Assembly: GCA_027886925.1 (NCBI GenBank)
Contig: JAPCJN010000005.1
Span: 1 to 37,521, forward strand
Reading direction: 5' to 3'
Origin: Nitrososphaerota archaeon
Lineage (GTDB): Archaea > Thermoproteota > Nitrososphaeria > Nitrososphaerales > UBA183
DNA: 37,521 nt
The notes under the pieces were generated by a model that saw only the letters and a program-made list of their open reading frames with translations, did no database searches and was not told the origin of the DNA. The position numbers and the translations under genes were made by a program. Shown in pieces: positions 33,716 to 37,521 of the stretch. Every line of letters starts with the position of its first letter. Position 1 is the stretch's first letter.

Positions 33716-34669
33716 ATGCAACCCACCAAGAAGATCTGGTTCAACGGGGAGTTCGTGCCCTGGGACGAGGCGAAGGTCCACGTCCTTACGCACGGCCTCC
33801 ACTACGGGTACTCGATCTTCGAGGGAATCAGGTGCAACTCGACCCCAAAGGGTCCCGCGATCTTCCGGCTCAGGGAACACATCAAGCGCCTCATCGGCGG
33901 GACAAAGGCCTACAGGATGCAGCTCCCATACACGGAGGACGAACTGGTCCACGGCTGCCTCGAGCTGGTAAGGGAAAACGGCCTCAACGACTGCTACGTC
34001 CGACCTATCGTCTTCAGCTCCTACGGGGAGATGGGAGTGAACCCGCTCAAGAACAAGATAATCGGGGCCATCGCGGCCTGGGAGTGGGGCTCGTACCTCG
34101 GAGACGAGGGGATGGAGAAGGGGATCAGGTGCACCGTCTCGAGCTGGTCGAGGATCGACCCGCGGACCCTCCCGCCGCACGCAAAATGCTCCGCGAACTA
34201 CGCGAACTCTATCCTCGCAAAGATGGACGCGCTCTCTGGCGGGTTCGACGAGGCCATATTGCTCACGACGAACGGCCTCGTGGCAGAGGGCTCTGGGGAG
34301 AACATCTTCAGGGTAAAGGACGGTGTCCTCACGACGCCGACAAAGTCGGCCGGAGTCCTCGAGGGCATAACGAGAGACTCTGTGATCCAGATAGCAAAGG
34401 ACAACGGCATCCCGTTCAAAGAGGAGGACTTTATCCGCGAGGACATGTTCACTGCTGACGAGCTCTTCATGTGCGGCACCGCGGCTAACGTGACCCCGAT
34501 AAGGGAGGTCGACAACAGGATGATAGGGAACGGAAAGTTCCCGACCACCAGCAAGATCCAAAAGACCTACTTGGACGCGATACACGGCAGGATCGCAAAG
34601 TACGAGCCTTGGCTGTCTTACACCACCCTGCCCACGATCTACAACGCACCGGCTTCTGAGAACGCATAG
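33716..34669 (+). CDS. ilvE: Branched-chain amino acid aminotransferase
   Basis: The 317-residue fold-type IV PLP enzyme carries out the last step of valine, leucine and isoleucine synthesis with glutamate as amino donor. Recognisable parts are VHVLTHGLHYGYSIFEGIRC, YVRPIVFSSYGEMGVNP, the PLP lysine in PPHAKCSANYANSI, GLVAEGSGENIF and ELFMCGTAANVTPIREVD. I chose the ATG at 33716 because AGGAG lies 6 nt upstream and the residues of the longer frame (from 33692) add nothing family-like. It closes the operon; lpd has its own promoter 68 bp later. Confidence 0.95.
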   Translation: MQPTKKIWFNGEFVPWDEAKVHVLTHGLHYGYSIFEGIRCNSTPKGPAIFRLREHIKRLIGGTKAYRMQLPYTEDELVHGCLELVRENGLNDCYVRPIVFSSYGEMGVNPLKNKIIGAIAAWEWGSYLGDEGMEKGIRCTVSSWSRIDPRTLPPHAKCSANYANSILAKMDALSGGFDEAILLTTNGLVAEGSGENIFRVKDGVLTTPTKSAGVLEGITRDSVIQIAKDNGIPFKEEDFIREDMFTADELFMCGTAANVTPIREVDNRMIGNGKFPTTSKIQKTYLDAIHGRIAKYEPWLSYTTLPTIYNAPASENA

Positions 34670-34696
34670 CAGAAGAAACCGACTTTCCGCGAGAAG

Positions 34697-34703
34697 GTTT
34701 AAG
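34697..34703 (+). promoter_or_regulatory. TATA box of lpd
   Basis: GTTTAAG lies about 38 bp before the lpd TTG (34738), so transcription should start around 34727-34730 with a short leader of about 10 nt. Confidence 0.45.
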
Positions 34704-34737
34704 CCGAACATTTTTTCGTCGGCATCCAGACAACGAT

Positions 34738-36147
34738 TTGACCAGGGAAGCCGACGTCGCGGTAATCGGTGGCGGGCCAGGAGGCTACGTCTGCGCGATA
34801 AGAGCCGCCCAACTGGGCCTGAAGACGATACTCATCGAAAAGGACAGGCTGGGCGGGATTTGTAATCTATCGGGTTGTATTCCGTCCAAGGCGCTGATTT
34901 CGGTCACCAAGCTTTACGAGAAGGCGAAGGAGGGGACGGCCTTCGGGATAATCGCTGACGGGATCAGGGTGGACCTGCCCTCCCTCCAGAAGTGGAAGGG
35001 TGAGGTCGTCTCCAAACTCGAGACCGGAATCGCGACCCTCTGCCGTGGAAACAAGGTCGCGGTCGTCCACGGCGAGGCCGAGCTCGTCTCGGCCGGCACG
35101 CTCAAAGTGAAGACGAGCGAAGGGATCGAGGAGGTGCACGCCAAGAACATAGTGATCGCGACCGGCTCGCGGGCGATATCCTTACCCGGGCTCGAGGTCG
35201 ACGGGAAGCTTGTCATCAGCTCGACCGAAGCCCTCTCGCTCGAGAAGGTGCCCGAGAGCATGCTCGTGGTCGGTGGCGGCTACATCGGGCTTGAAATCGT
35301 CGGCGTCTACCAGAAGCTGGGCAGCAAGATCACCATCGTCGAACTCACCGACCAGCTCCTGCCCGGGACGGAGCCCGACCTCGTGAGACCCGCCCAAAGG
35401 AACCTCGAGAAGAGAGGGGCGAAGATCCACCTAAAGTCGAGGGTGGTCTCGCTCGAGAAGGACCCCGCGGGCGCGTGGGTCAGCGCGACGATATCGACCC
35501 CCACGGGAGAGGTCAAAGTCCAGGCCGGCGTGGTCCTGGTGAGCGTGGGGAGGGGTCCTCTTACCGAGGGCCTGAGCCTCTCGAAGGTGGGGGTGAAGAC
35601 CGACGCCAAGGGCTACGTCATCACGGACGAGAGGATGAAGACCAACGTCGAGGGCGTCTACGCGATCGGGGACGTCCGCGGCCAACCGCTGCTCGCTCAC
35701 AAGGCCTCGAAGGAGGGGATCGTGGCCGCCGAAGTCATAGCCGGGATGCCCAGCGCCTCTGACTGGAAGAGCGTCCCCTGGGCGATATTCACCGACCCGG
35801 AAATCGCCGGAGTGGGACTCACCGAGCGCGCCGCCGTCGAGGCGGGAGCACAGGTCAAGCGGACCCGATTCTCCTTCGCGGCGCTCGGTCGGGCCCTCGT
35901 CGGCGGGGAGCCCGAGGGCTTCGTGAGGGTCGTCTCCGACGCCAACAACGGGCTCGTCTTAGGGGTCCAGATAGTCGGCCCCGAGGCGTCGAACCTCATC
36001 AGCGAGGCGGCCCTCGCCATCGAGATGGGCGCCACCGTCGAGGACATCGCCCTGACGATCCATCCACACCCGACGCTCCCGGAGGCGCTGATGGAAGCCG
36101 CAGAGGCGGCTGCCGGGAGGCCGATCCACCAGCTCAAGCTTTCCTAG
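34738..36147 (+). CDS. lpd: Dihydrolipoyl dehydrogenase (E3)
   Basis: The 469-residue flavoprotein reoxidises the E2 dihydrolipoyl group with NAD+. FAD binds at VIGGGPGGYVCAIRAAQLG, the redox disulphide is in GGICNLSGCIPSKAL (Cys42, Cys47), NAD binds at VVGGGYIGLEIVGVYQKLG, and the C-terminal dimerisation domain ends with HPHPTLPEALMEA, carrying the catalytic His444-Glu449 pair. The GGICNLSGC active site differs slightly from the common GGTCLNVGC. It is the E3 for the E1-E2 genes at 21817-25140, though encoded 9 kb away on the other strand. The TTG start follows its own TATA box, and lipB follows after 6 bp. Confidence 0.95.
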   Translation: MTREADVAVIGGGPGGYVCAIRAAQLGLKTILIEKDRLGGICNLSGCIPSKALISVTKLYEKAKEGTAFGIIADGIRVDLPSLQKWKGEVVSKLETGIATLCRGNKVAVVHGEAELVSAGTLKVKTSEGIEEVHAKNIVIATGSRAISLPGLEVDGKLVISSTEALSLEKVPESMLVVGGGYIGLEIVGVYQKLGSKITIVELTDQLLPGTEPDLVRPAQRNLEKRGAKIHLKSRVVSLEKDPAGAWVSATISTPTGEVKVQAGVVLVSVGRGPLTEGLSLSKVGVKTDAKGYVITDERMKTNVEGVYAIGDVRGQPLLAHKASKEGIVAAEVIAGMPSASDWKSVPWAIFTDPEIAGVGLTERAAVEAGAQVKRTRFSFAALGRALVGGEPEGFVRVVSDANNGLVLGVQIVGPEASNLISEAALAIEMGATVEDIALTIHPHPTLPEALMEAAEAAAGRPIHQLKLS

Positions 36148-36153
36148 CGGGCG

Positions 36154-36858
36154 ATGACCAAAGTGAACCTCGCCCTGCTCGACCTTGGGAGGCGGCCCTA
36201 CGAATCCACCTGGGAGTTGCAAAAGCGCCTAGTGCGCGAGAGAGCAGAAGGGTCGCTCGGCGACGACGCCCTGATCCTGGTCGAGCACGAGCATGTGATA
36301 ACGCTCGGGAGGAAGACGACCCCCGAGAACTTCAAGCCCCAGGACATCCCCGTCTTCAAGGTCGAGAGGGGGGGCGACGCGACCTACCACGGCCCGGGGC
36401 AGCTGGTGGGATATCCGATCATCCGCCTCTCGACGCCGAACGTCCAAGGATTCGTGCGGAGCCTCGAGGACGTTCTCATCCTCTCGACCAGGGCCTTCGG
36501 CATCGAGTCGGTCAGGGTCGACGGCCACACCGGCGTGTGGGTGGGCCAAAGGAAGATCGCTTCCATCGGGGTCGCGGTCTCCAACTGGGTCACCTACCAT
36601 GGGTTCGCGCTCAACGTGAACACCGACCTGTCTTACTTCCACCTGATCAAGCCGTGCGGCCTGGACGCCAGCAAGATTACCTCGATGAAGGAGGAGTTGG
36701 GCAAGGAAGTCCCCTTCGAGCTAGTCAAGAGAGAGGTGGTCGAACGATTCGTAAAGACGTTCGGGTACACCTTCAAGCCGCCCCTCGACCTGCCTACTAC
36801 TGCTAACCACCACCACAACCAAAGTCGCCTTTCCATAGATTCGGCGAGGAAAGATTAA
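36154..36858 (+). CDS. lipB: Lipoyl(octanoyl) transferase
   Basis: The 234-residue enzyme transfers octanoyl groups from acyl carrier to the lipoyl-domain lysine. The family motifs are ERGGDATYHGPGQLVGYPI, the catalytic lysine in GQRKIASIGVAVSNWVTYHG (Lys134) and the thioester cysteine in LIKPCGL (Cys168). The last 25 residues, with an HHH and Ser/Arg, are a variable tail. It forms an operon with lpd and, with lipA (25217-26131), gives the octanoylation-sulphuration route to lipoate, rather than salvage by a lipoate ligase. Confidence 0.95.
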   Translation: MTKVNLALLDLGRRPYESTWELQKRLVRERAEGSLGDDALILVEHEHVITLGRKTTPENFKPQDIPVFKVERGGDATYHGPGQLVGYPIIRLSTPNVQGFVRSLEDVLILSTRAFGIESVRVDGHTGVWVGQRKIASIGVAVSNWVTYHGFALNVNTDLSYFHLIKPCGLDASKITSMKEELGKEVPFELVKREVVERFVKTFGYTFKPPLDLPTTANHHHNQSRLSIDSARKD

Positions 36859-36859
36859 G
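36853..36859 (+). promoter_or_regulatory. TATA box of the aldehyde dehydrogenase gene
   Basis: GATTAAG, overlapping the lipB stop, is centred 28 bp before the GTG at 36884, fitting a leaderless transcript. Confidence 0.5.
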
Positions 36860-36883
36860 TAGAGTTTCACGCTGGGAAATTTC

Positions 36884-37521
36884 GTGCCTAAAGCTCCAAA
36901 GATCACCTACGTAACGCTCTTCGCTGACGAGAGCATCCATCCGAAATACGAAGCGGCCTTGAAGAAGTTCGCCTCTTCACAGCTCGGCAAGCACCATGCG
37001 ATGCGCATCGGCTCGAAACAGGTGAAGTCGGAGGCGGGCGAATTCGAGCACAGGAGCCCGATCGACACGTCCATAGTCGTCAGCTATTTCCCGATAGGCC
37101 AGAGGGAGCACGCGAAGCAGGCGATCGACGCCGCGCAGCGAGCTTTCCCTGGTTGGAGCGCCACGCCCTGGCAAGAGAGGGTCAGGATACTGAAGCGGGC
37201 CGCAGAGATAATCGACGAGAGAAAGTTCCAGATCGCGGCCACCATCACCTACGAGGTGGGTAAGAACCGGCTGGAGGCCCTCGCAGAGGCCTGGGAGGCG
37301 ATCGACGCGATAAGGCTCTACACGAAGCTCATGGAGGAGCACAGAGGTTACTCGCAGGACGCGGAGAAGGGTGTCCCCGGTGAGCACGGCAAGATACTCA
37401 CCAAACCCCTCGGCGTCTGGCCGGTGATCTCTCCGTTCAACTTCCCGTTCATGCTCGCGAACGGGATGGCCACCGGTGCACTCCTCACGGGAAACACGGT
37501 CGTCTTGAAGCCGACCAGCGA
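36884..37521 (+). CDS. Aldehyde dehydrogenase, 1-pyrroline-5-carboxylate dehydrogenase-like, partial
   Basis: The gene runs off the window; 212 residues are seen. From GTG 36884 it reads MPKAPKITYVTLFADESIHP and continues as an NAD(P)-dependent aldehyde dehydrogenase: HRSPIDTSIVVSYFPIG, AIDAAQRAFPGWSATPWQERVRIL, TITYEVGKNRLEALAEAWEAIDAI and the cofactor-binding GVWPVISPFNFPF followed by TGALLTGNTVVLKPTS. The long N-terminal part and the VGKNRLEALAE segment resemble delta-1-pyrroline-5-carboxylate dehydrogenase, which oxidises glutamate semialdehyde in proline breakdown. The catalytic cysteine lies beyond the edge. It starts 25 bp after lipB under its own TATA box. Confidence 0.85.
   Translation, partial: MPKAPKITYVTLFADESIHPKYEAALKKFASSQLGKHHAMRIGSKQVKSEAGEFEHRSPIDTSIVVSYFPIGQREHAKQAIDAAQRAFPGWSATPWQERVRILKRAAEIIDERKFQIAATITYEVGKNRLEALAEAWEAIDAIRLYTKLMEEHRGYSQDAEKGVPGEHGKILTKPLGVWPVISPFNFPFMLANGMATGALLTGNTVVLKPTS

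Overview
The window is a G+C-rich archaeal chromosome segment. The evidence is a TFB C-terminal cyclin repeat at the left edge, an Lhr-type helicase, and TATA boxes (TTTAA/TTAAA-like) placed about 25-30 bp before start codons, often TTG, which is the pattern of leaderless archaeal mRNAs. Genes inside operons instead overlap by 4 nt (ATGA, TTGA, GTGA) or carry GGAGG-type ribosome sites. Gene content would fit a TACK/Thaumarchaeota-like lineage, but I cannot fix the taxon by eye. I see no rRNA, intact tRNA, CRISPR array or insertion sequence.

Layout. 1-4521: TFB end, NUDIX hydrolase, thioredoxin, metallophosphoesterase and a secreted phospholipase C-type phosphoesterase. 4522-7612: an accessory-looking, more A+T-rich stretch with a cluster of GTCAA/TTGAC palindromes, a tandemly duplicated LAGLIDADG-like protein and an unknown protein. 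7904-11332: a three-gene overlapping operon made of a short SMC ATPase with Smc5/6-like signature motifs, a probable kleisin-like partner and a winged-helix (KITE-like) protein. 11335-15993 (minus): lhr and ilvD. 16187-21161: a HEAT-repeat protein, a secreted beta-propeller, ilvC and a small secreted protein. 21325-21785: two stand-alone Lrp/AsnC ligand-binding (RAM) domains. 21817-26616 (minus): an HTH regulator, lipoyl synthase, and E1 alpha, E1 beta and E2 of a 2-oxoacid dehydrogenase complex. 26822-34669 (plus): ilvB-ilvH-leuA-leuC-leuD-leuB-ilvE, followed by lpd (E3), lipB and the start of an aldehyde dehydrogenase.

How it works together. ilvB/H, ilvC, ilvD, leuA-D and ilvE cover valine and leucine synthesis from pyruvate. 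E1, E2, E3, LipA and LipB give a 2-oxoacid dehydrogenase complex plus the means to lipoylate it. Both groups act on pyruvate and other 2-oxoacids.

The two most interesting signals are these. (1) A 27-codon leader ORF lies directly upstream of ilvB. Its start is 27 bp from a TATA box, its last nine residues are VTVALLVLV (with TTA codons), and it overlaps repeats that can form alternative hairpins. This looks like an attenuation-type leader peptide for the branched-chain amino acid operon in an archaeon. (2) The SMC-kleisin-KITE-like operon resembles a minimal Smc5/6-type complex without a recognisable hinge.
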